Shown here in pieces: positions 1-8,193 of a DNA stretch of 13,709 bases (position 1 is the stretch's first letter; each line of letters starts with the position of its first letter). The position numbers and the translations under genes were made by a program. Source of the stretch: JBCDBH01 sp039184055 (GTDB lineage Bacteria > Acidobacteriota > Thermoanaerobaculia > Multivoradales > J023); NCBI GenBank assembly GCA_039184055.1, contig JBCDBH010000145.1, positions 1 to 13,709 of the forward strand. Direction: 5' to 3'. Under the pieces are notes generated by a model. That model did no database searches. It worked only from the letters and a program-made list of their open reading frames with translations, and was not told the DNA's origin.

Positions 1-3000
1 GACACCGACCGAGTTTCGACGTGCGGTGGCAATCGGCGCGCGGGCTGGATCCCGCGCGCCGGAGTAGAGGCTCCATACTCCGGCAGCTTCGGCACCGGGA
101 TCATTTTCCGGATGAGGGTGCCGGCTTTGTCGAAGTAGCTCGGCAGCGGAAAGAGCTGTCCCGAGTCGTGGTTGGGATCGACGAAGGCCAGGCTGTCTTG
201 GTATTGCCGATCGCGGCTCGGGGGTGGATAGAGGCCGTTGGTTCGATCGGGTGGGGTGAGACCGCCTTGGGCGACCTGATCGGCGGTGGTGTAGTTGGCT
301 TCATCGGCGAAGGGGGTGCCTTGCACGACCTGCATCATGCCGTTGTCTTCGTGGAGCAGGATGTGGCAATGGTTGACCCAGGTGCCGACGAAGTCGGGGA
401 AGCGTGAGCGGAAGATGATGCGACCACCGTTGCGCGGAATCCACACGGTGTCCTGCCAGCGAGGCTCGGGCAGGATGTTGACCAGGTTACCGTCTTGGTC
501 GGGGATCTCGATCCGCATCACCCAGAAGGGATTTTGATGCTGGTGAAAGGGATGGTCGATCGCCCGACTGACACATTGGAAGTCGGCGTTTTGGCTGTTG
601 ATCTCTTGCCCTTCACGGCGGTTGATCGGATAGCTCACGTAGTGGGCGGCCCATTGGTAGTCGGGCTGCTTGTAGTCGGTGCTTCGTGGATCACCCTGAG
701 GTTCGGGGCCGCGTTCGTCGAGCGGTGTGTTGACGGTATTGCCCCACAGCGTGAGTGATTCGTTGAAAAGAGCCCATTCCTCGGCGGCACAGCAGCCGTC
801 TTTTGCTTCGTCGATGATCACGAAGGATCGTGGACGCTTGGGATCGTTGGGGCTGAATTTGCGCCCGTCGATCGCCATCGTACGGATGTTGGGTGACATG
901 AAGACCTTGGTCGGGCTGTCTTTCTCTGGGCTCGCGGCGTATTGGAGTTTGTTCAGCTTGGGGAATTTCGCCGTTTCTTTGTCCGGGGCGATGAAAAGGG
1001 GAAACCCCTCCGAACCGAGACCCATGTAGCGGATCGTCCGCGTGCGGTACTTCTTGGCTTTGGGCTTGGCGTTCTTCTCGACCTGGGTGAGCTCGAGCTC
1101 GCTCGGCAGGACCGGCTGCAGGTACGGCGGCGCGACGGGGAGCGCGCGACGCAGAGCTTCGGGGTCGAAGCGGCCGTCGACCGGGTCACCCTGGACGACG
1201 ATATGGGCGAGGATGATGTCGGTCGGTCCGAAGATGAGCTGGTCGGGAATGGGGTTCTGCGCCACCGCCTTCTGAAAGTTTTGAAGCGGTGTGTCGGCGT
1301 GGATGATCGCCGCTTTGGCGAGCACGGTGAACACCTTGCCCGCACCGTTGCGAGGTGCCTGGAAGAAGAGATCGGTGCGATTGGCCGGCCCCATATAAAC
1401 CTCGTTCGGACGCACCCAGGTATCGCGAATGCTGTCGGCGCTATGCCAAACGCTCTGCAGTTTTTCGAGCATGCAGACGTTTGGATTGCCTTTGGCCGGC
1501 TTGGCGAGCGGGTTCTTGGTGCCGGCGTTTTGCTTGGCGAGGTCCTTGAGGGTGTATTTGCCGTCCTGGTCGACCAGGGTGATGCCGTCGAACGCGAATT
1601 GGTAGAGCTGTTGCTTCGGACTCGGACCGTTCCATGGTTCGATGTCGCCAAAGCCGACGCATTTGTTCAGCACCTTGCCGGTCTTCGTATCGACCTTGCA
1701 CAGACGGTCACCGAGGGTTTGACCGTCTTGGACGATGGTGACGACGTCGTACTGTCCTTCGAGCACCATGACGTGTTTGTAGCCACGGCCGTCGACGCTG
1801 CCGTTGATTACTCGCCAGCGTTCGACCGCGCCCGGGCGCATGGTGATCACCGGTGGATGGTTGCTACCGTTGACCAGGGGGAGCACCTGAGCGCGGCGAA
1901 TATTCGGATCAGCGGCATTGGGATCCTTCGACTCATTGCCGACGTTGACCCGCTGCATGAACATCAGGCGCTCGCGATAGTCGAACGGGCCGGTTTTGAG
2001 GGTCGGGTCTGGATCGGACGCGCCGGTGAAGTAGTGGTTCACCGCCTCGTCGACGTCGCCCTCGACGACCAAGAAACCGGCCATGCCGCTCGCGACCTGA
2101 TTGTGCGTCGCGCCGTGGGAGTGCGGGTGATACCAATGCGTGCCGGGCGGATGGGGCTGATTCGGGTCGCCCATGACGTCGCCGAGTCGATACTCGTAGT
2201 CGGCCTGACCGGCGGTCTCGTCGTCACGCAGAAAGTAGATCTCGGTATCTTTGCGCAGGAATTCACACGCCGCGACCTCGGAGTCTTGTTCGCGCCGGGT
2301 GAGATCGGCTTGCGGCATCACTCGCAGGATGACGTTGTCGGAATGGGTACCGTTGGGGTTGCGATCCGGACGCACGTGTAGGCCGTGCGTATGGAGATTG
2401 GTGGTGTGCGCGGCGTGAACGCCGTTGGTGTGCTCACCGAGACAGAAGTCGTCACGCACCTTGGCAGGGATGACTGTGTAGTTGGCCTCTTGAAACGTAC
2501 CGGGTGTGACCGAAGCACCGTTGGTGAGATTGCATTGCGCCTTGTCACGACTGTACGAGTTGGGCTTGGGCTCGACGCCGTTGGCCGGATCTTCGGCGGC
2601 GAGCTCACAGATCGCTCTACCGAGCCATGGCACCACCGAGCCGGCGTCGGGATTGGGACCGATCGCGGTCGTGCCTTCGTTCTGACCGAGCAGGTTGCGT
2701 AGCTTGACGAAGAGGATTTCGTCGCCACGCATACGGATGGTCGGGCCCGGTGTGTTGCCACCGTAGCTGAAAATGACCGAGCCAGGATTGCCCAAGCCGA
2801 CATTGATGCCCGGGCTCTGATTTTCGACCACGTGCAGATCGAGCTGCTGCCCGGGCCAATCGCTCGGTCGCCACACCCAGGGTTCGTTCCAGGTTTCGAA
2901 GGCGGTATTGGGGTCGACCGGCGTCGGAGTCGCGGCTTCGGTGGTGGCGCAGCTGCATGCGGGGTCTCCCGGCTCGGTGGACTCGCAACTCGGTACGGGG

Positions 3001-3107
3001 GCGGCGGTGGCCGGCAAGGTGCTCGCCGCCGCGGCGCCCGCTCCGATCAGACCAGCGCGAAGGAAAGTTCGTCGTTCCAGTCCTGTCTTGGTGTCATCCG
3101 AAGCCAT
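1..3107 (-). CDS. Tat-exported long multicopper oxidase (3' end beyond window)
   Basis: Multicopper oxidases oxidise a substrate at a type 1 copper and reduce O2 to water at a trinuclear cluster; the substrate here is unknown. From ATG 3107 the frame stays open for 1035 codons to the left edge, so the C-terminus is missing. The start follows AAAGGGGG by 6 nt. The N-terminus holds a twin-arginine signal (ERRTFLRAG, about residues 11-19, then an Ala-rich stretch), indicating folded export to the periplasm. All four copper-binding segments are visible: HTHG at 239-242, WYHPHSHG at 325-332, HPFHQHQ at 852-858 and HCHILLHEDNGMM at 913-925, including the type 1 Cys914 and likely axial Met. Ligands therefore look intact. 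About 520 residues separate segments 2 and 3, against roughly 300 in CueO-like three-domain enzymes, and over 100 residues follow segment 4. Family membership is secure; the substrate (metal, phenol or other) cannot be read from sequence. The DoxX gene lies 174 bp upstream on the same strand. Confidence 0.94.
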   Translation of the reverse strand, partial: MASDDTKTGLERRTFLRAGLIGAGAAAASTLPATAAPVPSCESTEPGDPACSCATTEAATPTPVDPNTAFETWNEPWVWRPSDWPGQQLDLHVVENQSPGINVGLGNPGSVIFSYGGNTPGPTIRMRGDEILFVKLRNLLGQNEGTTAIGPNPDAGSVVPWLGRAICELAAEDPANGVEPKPNSYSRDKAQCNLTNGASVTPGTFQEANYTVIPAKVRDDFCLGEHTNGVHAAHTTNLHTHGLHVRPDRNPNGTHSDNVILRVMPQADLTRREQDSEVAACEFLRKDTEIYFLRDDETAGQADYEYRLGDVMGDPNQPHPPGTHWYHPHSHGATHNQVASGMAGFLVVEGDVDEAVNHYFTGASDPDPTLKTGPFDYRERLMFMQRVNVGNESKDPNAADPNIRRAQVLPLVNGSNHPPVITMRPGAVERWRVINGSVDGRGYKHVMVLEGQYDVVTIVQDGQTLGDRLCKVDTKTGKVLNKCVGFGDIEPWNGPSPKQQLYQFAFDGITLVDQDGKYTLKDLAKQNAGTKNPLAKPAKGNPNVCMLEKLQSVWHSADSIRDTWVRPNEVYMGPANRTDLFFQAPRNGAGKVFTVLAKAAIIHADTPLQNFQKAVAQNPIPDQLIFGPTDIILAHIVVQGDPVDGRFDPEALRRALPVAPPYLQPVLPSELELTQVEKNAKPKAKKYRTRTIRYMGLGSEGFPLFIAPDKETAKFPKLNKLQYAASPEKDSPTKVFMSPNIRTMAIDGRKFSPNDPKRPRSFVIIDEAKDGCCAAEEWALFNESLTLWGNTVNTPLDERGPEPQGDPRSTDYKQPDYQWAAHYVSYPINRREGQEINSQNADFQCVSRAIDHPFHQHQNPFWVMRIEIPDQDGNLVNILPEPRWQDTVWIPRNGGRIIFRSRFPDFVGTWVNHCHILLHEDNGMMQVVQGTPFADEANYTTADQVAQGGLTPPDRTNGLYPPPSRDRQYQDSLAFVDPNHDSGQLFPLPSYFDKAGTLIRKMIPVPKLPEYGASTPARGIQPARRLPPHVETRSV

Positions 3108-3197
3108 GCTCTACCCCCTTTGCTCGACTGTTTCTCGCCCCTGAAGCCAGCACGGGCCATCCGGGAGCCGGATGACCGGCTCCCGTTCGTGCCGCGT

Positions 3198-3224
3198 GGA
3201 CATGTCCTGTCATGAAGACATGTC
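3198..3224. promoter_or_regulatory. Operator-like palindrome cluster upstream of the multicopper oxidase
   Basis: GGACATGTCC (3198-3207) is a perfect palindrome, and its core GACATGTC recurs at 3217-3224, 18 bp away, with TGTCATGA between them. The stretch CATGTCCTGTCATG (3201-3214) matches 12 of 14 bases of the palindrome before the DoxX gene (3804-3817). A further half-site-like TGTCATGG lies at 3261-3268. The cluster sits 91-117 bp before the oxidase start. I could not assign convincing -35/-10 boxes here. The repeats are directly visible; that they bind a regulator is inference. Confidence 0.55.
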
Positions 3225-3281
3225 GTTCGAAGACGATTTCTCTCAGTCTACAAGAGGGGATGTCATGGAACCACGAGACGC

Positions 3282-3767
3282 TCAGGAACGGCCGAAGAAT
3301 CGGTGGTCGAGCGAGAGCCTGCCAGGACCGACGAGAGCGAGCACGACCGTGATGCCGAGGTAGAGCAGGGCGAGCTCGTAGGAACCGCCTTGGCCACCCG
3401 TGGCGATGAAGGCCGGGATTCCGGGCAAGGTCGCGCCCTCTTCGGCAAAGAGACGAACAAAGGGATCACCCGGGACGACATGACCGATCAAGGCCGCCAC
3501 CACCATCGTCCCAGCGATCCCGATCGACGCGGGAACGGTGAGCGCGCCGAGCATCAAGGCCAAGCCACCGAAACACTCGGTAAAGGCGGCGAAGAATTGC
3601 AGGATCCCTGGAATGGGCGCTTCGGGCGGCATCCAACCAAAGGGGTTCAGCATCTTTGGAAAGCCATGGAGAAACATCCCGAAACCGGCGATCAGGCGGA
3701 GAAAGAGCAGGCCACCCGAGACGGGGGTGTCGGGATGGCTGGGATAGAGGAGCTTGGTCAGATTCAC
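3282..3767 (-). CDS. DoxX family membrane protein
   Basis: A 161-residue integral membrane protein of the DoxX family, the usual length for this family. About four transmembrane helices are visible near residues 17-36, 53-75, 78-98 and 130-148. Family hallmarks are RLIAGFGMFLHGFPKM in helix 1, the FTECFGG segment with an intramembrane Glu near residue 64, and the terminal GPGRLSLD. DoxX proteins include a subunit of archaeal thiosulfate:quinone oxidoreductase and many uncharacterised bacterial members tied to redox or thiol stress; the exact role here is unknown. The start is GTG, chosen because GGAGA lies about 8 nt upstream and the helix pattern begins just after it. A palindrome overlapping its promoter resembles one before the downstream oxidase, suggesting co-regulation. 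Confidence 0.92.
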   Translation of the reverse strand: MNLTKLLYPSHPDTPVSGGLLFLRLIAGFGMFLHGFPKMLNPFGWMPPEAPIPGILQFFAAFTECFGGLALMLGALTVPASIGIAGTMVVAALIGHVVPGDPFVRLFAEEGATLPGIPAFIATGGQGGSYELALLYLGITVVLALVGPGRLSLDHRFFGRS

Positions 3768-3799
3768 GGCGAAGATCTCCAGAGAGGATCATTGAATGG

Positions 3800-3828
3800 G
3801 CAATACATGACGTGTCATGTAGTGTGGC
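3800..3828 (-). promoter_or_regulatory. Putative sigma-70-type promoter of the DoxX gene
   Basis: On the minus strand TTGCCA (3828-3823) and TGTATT (3805-3800) are separated by exactly 17 bp, each differing from the sigma-70 consensus at two positions. The GTG start lies 33 nt past the -10 box. The spacer and part of the -10 box are occupied by the palindrome at 3802-3819. The assignment rests on pattern and spacing only. Confidence 0.5.
3802..3819. promoter_or_regulatory. Perfect 18-bp palindromic operator candidate
   Basis: TACATGAC-GT-GTCATGTA has perfect 8-bp arms around a 2-bp centre. It lies between the -35 and -10 boxes proposed for the DoxX gene and overlaps the -10, so a bound dimer would block RNA polymerase. 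Its core recurs before the multicopper oxidase. Helix-turn-helix dimers such as MarR, TetR or HxlR types bind sites of this kind; which one acts here cannot be told, because no such gene is in the window. Confidence 0.6.
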
Positions 3829-3964
3829 AAAGACGGACACGAAACGCTAGGTGCTGTGCGTCACGGATGCAAGGATCCAGTAAATCCAAAGAGTCGTCGG
3901 GTTTGGCGCCCTTGTGGGGGTTTCGTGATGGGTTTTTTCTTTGCTTTTTGGTAGACAGACGAAC

Positions 3965-5272
3965 ATGCGCGCACACCTGTCGATTCGCTTGCTGGTCTTG
4001 ACCTTCCTCGTTTCGAGCACCTCTCTCCTTGCCGCTGACTGGCCGACCTTTCTCGGTCCCGACGCCAACGGACGATCGTCCGAGTCGATCCGGCTCGACT
4101 GGCCCGAATCGGGTCCACCGGTGCTTTGGCAACACGAGGTCGGCGACGGATACAGCGCACCATCGGTGATGGGCGAGCGGGTGTGGGTATTTGATCGCGT
4201 TCGCGATCGGAACCGGTTGACGGCGCTCGATGTCGCGTCGGGCAAGACGCTATGGACCGCGAGCTACAAGACGGATTACGAGGATCTCTACGGCTTCAGC
4301 GGTGGACCTCGTGCCGTTCCGGTGATTCACGATCGGATGGTTTACACCTACGGCGCCGAGGGGCGATTGCGTGCTCATGACGTGAGCACGGGCGAGCTCG
4401 TATGGGACGTGGATACGACGAAGCGTTACGGCGTGGTGCAGAATTTCTTCGGAGTTGGCGCGACCCCGGTGGTCGACGGTGAGCTGCTCATCGTCATGGT
4501 CGGGGGTAGCCCACCGGACAGCCCCAAGATCTCGAGCGGCACGGTTCAGGGCAACGGCACGGGCCTGGTCGCCTTCGACCGTAAAACCGGGGAAGAGCGC
4601 TGGCGTTCCAGCGACGAGTTGGCGAGCTATGCCACACCGGTGATCACCGAGGTCGCTGGGGCGAGGCGCGGTTTCGCCTTCATGCGGGGTGGCTTGCTCG
4701 GCTTCGATCCCGCAACCGGCAACGAGCAGCTCTTCTTTCCCTGGCGGGCACGCAAGCTCGAGAGCGTCAACGCCGCGACGCCAGTCGTGGTCGGTGACCT
4801 GGTGCTGCTTACCGAGTCGTACAGCTTGGGTACAGTCGTCTTGCGAATCGGCGCGCCGGGCAGCGAGCCGGCGGTGGTGTGGCGCGACCCGCGACGGGGC
4901 AAGAGCCTCGAGTCGCATTGGATGACTCCGATTCACCACGATGGAACGGTCTACGGTTCGAGCGGCGAGTCACGAGGCAACGCCGAGCTTCGCGCGATCG
5001 AGCTGGCGACGGGTACGGTGAAGTGGGCGAAGAAGGGGCTCGGACGCTCGACGCTGATCTACGCCGACGGCCATCTCTTGGTGCTTACCGAGACCGGTGT
5101 GCTGCTCTTGGTGGCCGCCGATCCGGAGGGCTATCGTGAGATCGCTCGCGTCGATCTCGGCGAGCGTCTCGGCTCGCCGTCGTGGAACGCGCCGGTGCTA
5201 GCGAACGGTCGGCTCTTTCTCCAAGGCGCGAAGCGGGTCGTCGTCTTGGATTTGTCAAAGCCCAGTGGTTGA
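3965..5272 (+). CDS. Secreted PQQ-binding-like beta-propeller protein
   Basis: A 435-residue exported protein built of PQQ-like/WD-like propeller blades. A signal peptide (MRAHLSIRLLVLTFLVSS, cleavage near LLAA|DW) is followed by DWPTFLGPDANG, the start typical of this family in Acidobacteriota and Planctomycetota. Blade signatures of the form A-x-D-xx-TG-xx-x-W recur: LDVASGKTLW, HDVSTGELVW, FDRKTGEERW, FDPATGNEQ and IELATGTVKW. I see no quinoprotein dehydrogenase catalytic or haem c motif, so binding or scaffolding is more likely than alcohol oxidation. ATG 3965 is preferred because the signal peptide begins there; a TTG at 3941 in frame would add eight residues. The ribosome site is weak. 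The gene is divergent from the DoxX gene, and its stop lies 19 bp from the stop of the convergent kinase gene. Confidence 0.87.
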   Translation: MRAHLSIRLLVLTFLVSSTSLLAADWPTFLGPDANGRSSESIRLDWPESGPPVLWQHEVGDGYSAPSVMGERVWVFDRVRDRNRLTALDVASGKTLWTASYKTDYEDLYGFSGGPRAVPVIHDRMVYTYGAEGRLRAHDVSTGELVWDVDTTKRYGVVQNFFGVGATPVVDGELLIVMVGGSPPDSPKISSGTVQGNGTGLVAFDRKTGEERWRSSDELASYATPVITEVAGARRGFAFMRGGLLGFDPATGNEQLFFPWRARKLESVNAATPVVVGDLVLLTESYSLGTVVLRIGAPGSEPAVVWRDPRRGKSLESHWMTPIHHDGTVYGSSGESRGNAELRAIELATGTVKWAKKGLGRSTLIYADGHLLVLTETGVLLLVAADPEGYREIARVDLGERLGSPSWNAPVLANGRLFLQGAKRVVVLDLSKPSG

Positions 5273-5291
5273 TTCGGGGCGATCCTTCGAA

Positions 5292-7475
5292 TTAGGGAAG
5301 TCCGGCGTCTCGGAGCATGGTGCGGCGTTCGAGCTCCTGGCGACCGTCATCGCCGAGCAGATTGCCCAGATGGCGTGCCGCGAGCTCCGAGGTGAGATCC
5401 GGGTTGATGTCGAGAATCTCCGCGGCCAGGGCACGAGCGGTATCGAGCTCGCCACGTTCGACATGGCTGTAGAGCAGGAAGAGCCGAGGATGGATCAAGT
5501 CGGTGTGAGCGGCTCGTAGTCGTTGCCAGGTCGTCATCGCTTCCTTTTCGCGCCCCAATCGGACATTGATCATACCGAGCGTCGACCACGCCAAGCTCGG
5601 TGCGCGTGGATCGAGACGCAGCGCATGATTCAGCGCTTCGAGGGCGTCGAGGTCGTGGCCGAGGCCAGCCAGCGCGGAGGCGCGAAAGCGGTGACCCGTG
5701 GGATGGTTGGGGTCGAGCGCGAGGGCGGCTTCGGCATGGTCGAGCGCCGAGTCGAAGGCACCTTCGATCAAGTCGTAGTGAGCGAGACCGAGGAAAGCGT
5801 CGGCGACCGTCGGGTCGAGCTCGAGGGCTCGTTGCGCCAACCGACGTTCACGCTCCAACAGGCGATCGTCGAACGACCAGAGCTGTGACCGTTCGATGCC
5901 ATAGGTCGCACCGAGCAGGGCGTAAGCTTCGGCGAACTCGGGATCCATTGAAACCGCATCGAGTACATGCCGACGCGCCTCGTCAAGGGCTCTGCGATGG
6001 TGGTGGTGCAAAGCGGCGCGGCCACGCAAGAATGCCCGGTAGGCGGTGAAGCTGTCGGTAGGTGCTGGGCGGCCTGTTTCGGTCGGTAACTCGAGGCGAC
6101 GCAGGATTGCTTCGGTGATGTCAGCGCGGAGCGTGTGCAGCTCGTCCACGGGGTGTGCAAAACGTTGATTCCACAGCTCCTCGCCCGTCTGTGCCTCGAT
6201 CAATTGAGCGCTTACGAGGAGCTGTTCGCCGTCGAGCTCGACCGAGCCTTCCACGACATAGCGCACACCGAGCTCGCGACCCACCAGGTCGATTCGCACC
6301 GCTCGGTCACGGTAGGTAAAGGCCGAGGAGGGTGCGATCACAAAGAGGTGTGGGCTTCGTGACAGATCGGCAATGAGATCGGCCGCCAAACCGTCGGAGA
6401 GCCCATGGTTGTCGTTGGGGTTGCGAGGGTCGAAGGGCAGCACCACCAACGACGGGAGATCCGGGACCTTCGGATGGGTCTCCGGGCCCAGATAGCCTGC
6501 ATGGTCGAGGATCATGCCCAGCGGGCGGGGCCAGGTGAAGGCGATCATGGTGGCGAGCAGCACGGTCACGAAAACGGTGAGCGCCCAGGCGACGTGACGA
6601 GCTCGAAGCCTCGAGCCGGGTGAAGGGGCGGCTCGATCGTCGGGGACATTGTGGAGGGTCGCGAATCGGTCGACGACGTCGGCAGCGCTCGGTGGACGTG
6701 TCGCGGGATCCTTTTCCAACAGGTCTTCGATCAAGCGCACCAAACCCGGCGAAAGATCGGGCGCTAGGGCGTCGAGCGGTGCCGGTTTCTCTTCGACGAT
6801 GCGCTGTAGGGTGCGTACCGGGCTCTTCGCGGCAAAAGGGTTTTCGCGGCTCGCCATCTCGTAGAGCAAGATGCCCAACGAGAAGAGGTCCGAGCTCGGC
6901 GTGATCGTTTCACCTTGGACCTGTTCGGGTGACAGTGAACGCAGGCTGCCGATCAAGATACCGCTGTCGGTGAGATCGTTGCCGGCGAAGAGTGGTTTGG
7001 CGATCCCGAAGTCGAAGATCTTCGCCTGGCCGTCCCGGCTCAACATGATGTTGTCGGCTTTGAGGTCTCGGTGAATGACTCCGGCGGCATGCGCGGCCGC
7101 GAGTCCTTCGGCGATCTGTGAGCCGAAATGAATCAGCTCGTCTGCGGCAAGCCGCCCGTCGCTGAGGCGCTCTCGAAGCGTGACGCCATCGACCAGCTCC
7201 ATGATGAGCCAGTCGGCCTCGCCGTCTTTCAAGACGTCGTAGACCTGGACGATCGAAGGGTGATTGAGCTGGGCGGTAAGACGTGCCTCGCGGCGAAACC
7301 GGGCAGCCTGAGCCTGGCTTGCCGGATGATCCACGTGCAATCGCTTCGCCGCGACGGAGCGGTTGAGTCGCGTATCGTGGGCACGATACACCTTGCCCAT
7401 TCCACCCTCGCCCAAGCGTCCGAGGATTTCGTAAGGGCCGACAAACCGTTTTTGCGTTGCGACTGCCATACTCAT
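5292..7475 (-). CDS. Transmembrane Ser/Thr protein kinase with TolB-like and TPR domains
   Basis: A 727-residue Hanks-type (PknB-like) kinase. Residues about 15-273 carry the complete kinase set: glycine loop GEGGMG (22-27), lysine in VAAK (Lys44), helix C Glu63, HRDLKADN (135-142), DFG (155-157) and SPEQ (182-185) at the APE position. It should be catalytically active. A transmembrane helix follows (about 295-315). Outside lies a TolB-like segment of the kind found in kinase- and cyclase-linked proteins (about 341-465, starting LPSLVVLPFD, with GLSDGLAADLIADL), then TPR-type helical repeats (about 476-710). The C-terminal half probably senses or binds an envelope partner and signals to the cytoplasmic kinase. 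ATG 7475 is preceded by GAGAGAG. The gene upstream on this strand ends 155 bp away. This architecture is common in Acidobacteriota and Gemmatimonadota; the ligand and substrates are unknown. Confidence 0.95.
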   Translation of the reverse strand: MSMAVATQKRFVGPYEILGRLGEGGMGKVYRAHDTRLNRSVAAKRLHVDHPASQAQAARFRREARLTAQLNHPSIVQVYDVLKDGEADWLIMELVDGVTLRERLSDGRLAADELIHFGSQIAEGLAAAHAAGVIHRDLKADNIMLSRDGQAKIFDFGIAKPLFAGNDLTDSGILIGSLRSLSPEQVQGETITPSSDLFSLGILLYEMASRENPFAAKSPVRTLQRIVEEKPAPLDALAPDLSPGLVRLIEDLLEKDPATRPPSAADVVDRFATLHNVPDDRAAPSPGSRLRARHVAWALTVFVTVLLATMIAFTWPRPLGMILDHAGYLGPETHPKVPDLPSLVVLPFDPRNPNDNHGLSDGLAADLIADLSRSPHLFVIAPSSAFTYRDRAVRIDLVGRELGVRYVVEGSVELDGEQLLVSAQLIEAQTGEELWNQRFAHPVDELHTLRADITEAILRRLELPTETGRPAPTDSFTAYRAFLRGRAALHHHHRRALDEARRHVLDAVSMDPEFAEAYALLGATYGIERSQLWSFDDRLLERERRLAQRALELDPTVADAFLGLAHYDLIEGAFDSALDHAEAALALDPNHPTGHRFRASALAGLGHDLDALEALNHALRLDPRAPSLAWSTLGMINVRLGREKEAMTTWQRLRAAHTDLIHPRLFLLYSHVERGELDTARALAAEILDINPDLTSELAARHLGNLLGDDGRQELERRTMLRDAGLP

Positions 7476-7494
7476 TGTCGATAACTCTCTCGTC

Positions 7495-7537
7495 GATTAC
7501 GTTCTGTTTGTTTACTGTCGCATAACGTCTCGTAATC
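7495..7537. promoter_or_regulatory. Inverted repeat upstream of the kinase gene
   Basis: GATTACG (7495-7501) and CGTAATC (7531-7537) form exact 7-bp inverted arms around a 29-bp AT-richer spacer, 20-62 bp before the kinase start. It may be a spaced operator in the kinase promoter. Arms this short arise by chance fairly easily, so it is recorded only as a candidate. Confidence 0.25.
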
Positions 7538-7630
7538 CACAAAGAAAACGAACATCCAAGTGGATCACGGTAGCCTTCGACCCCGGTATCTCTTTCGAGT
7601 CGTGCTCGAGAGCTTGTGGAAACGCTGCGT

Positions 7631-8152
7631 CTACTTCGCTTTCGATCTGATTCTGGCGACTCGAAGTCGAGCTTTCCCGAAGATATAAAGCCCAAGTGAA
7701 AAATCGATGACCGCGCAAGCGATCGCGTACCACGATGGAACGAACGTGATGCGGTCCTGGTGCTCGAGTTGGTGATGCCATAGATCCCACACGCCATGGC
7801 CGGCGATGCCCAACGCGAGGAGATACCGTGACGAGCGGGCGTGCCAAGCGAGAAACCAAAAGCCCAGAGCACCGGCGAGCTCGATCCACAGCCACTCGAG
7901 TGGACCGGCGAAGCGTAGCCAATCGGCCAGATAGATGACGGGCATGCCGGCCAAGAACATGACCAGCAAACGGTGTTCGCGCTTGTCGTTGGGTCGGAAC
8001 TGAAAATAGATCAACATGAGCAGCGTGCCGACATACCCGATCACACCCCATTGGTTCGGATCGTCGAGCCGTGCCCAAGGGGGCTCGGGGATGATCGACA
8101 CCACGCCGGCGGTCGCGACGAGAAGAGGAATGATGGGGAGGAAGCGGATCAT
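7631..8152 (-). CDS. Multi-pass membrane protein of unknown function
   Basis: A 173-residue integral membrane protein with five or six predicted helices near residues 4-21, 36-51, 61-78, 84-103, 108-123 and 138-158. A basic tail (KARLRVARIRSKAK) suggests a cytoplasmic C-terminus. The most distinctive segment is GHGVWDLWHH (118-127), followed by FVPSWYAIACAVIDFSLGLYIF. This His/Trp/Asp cluster at a membrane edge could bind a metal or haem, but that is speculation. From memory the segment resembles small families such as DUF6010; I cannot confirm this. It starts 41 bp after the prmC stop on the same strand and may be co-transcribed. The start lacks a clear Shine-Dalgarno sequence (upstream CACCTCG), so the exact start is less sure than the frame. 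Confidence 0.75.
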   Translation of the reverse strand: MIRFLPIIPLLVATAGVVSIIPEPPWARLDDPNQWGVIGYVGTLLMLIYFQFRPNDKREHRLLVMFLAGMPVIYLADWLRFAGPLEWLWIELAGALGFWFLAWHARSSRYLLALGIAGHGVWDLWHHQLEHQDRITFVPSWYAIACAVIDFSLGLYIFGKARLRVARIRSKAK

Positions 8153-8193
8153 TCGAGGTGTTGTCTCATAGGCCCGCGTTCGTTTGGCCCGTG

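Noticed and set aside
942..2381. A 479-codon open frame on the plus strand.
   Set aside because: It lies wholly antisense to the multicopper oxidase, whose signal peptide and four copper-binding motifs are intact. Its composition (Arg-, Val- and Asp-rich, no motif) is that of a mirror frame in GC-rich DNA.
3918..3960. The T-rich stretch before the propeller gene as a terminator or promoter.
   Set aside because: There is no GC-rich stem before the T run and no convincing -35/-10 pair, so nothing firm can be annotated.
3303..4001. A 232-codon plus-strand frame across the DoxX gene and its promoter.
   Set aside because: It is antisense to a clear DoxX protein, runs through the palindromic promoter and overlaps the true start of the propeller gene. 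The product has no recognisable feature.
5273..5291. A possible bidirectional terminator between the convergent propeller and kinase genes.
   Set aside because: The 19-bp gap has no stem-loop with a T-tract. Only the short palindrome TTCGAA is present, so no terminator can be supported.
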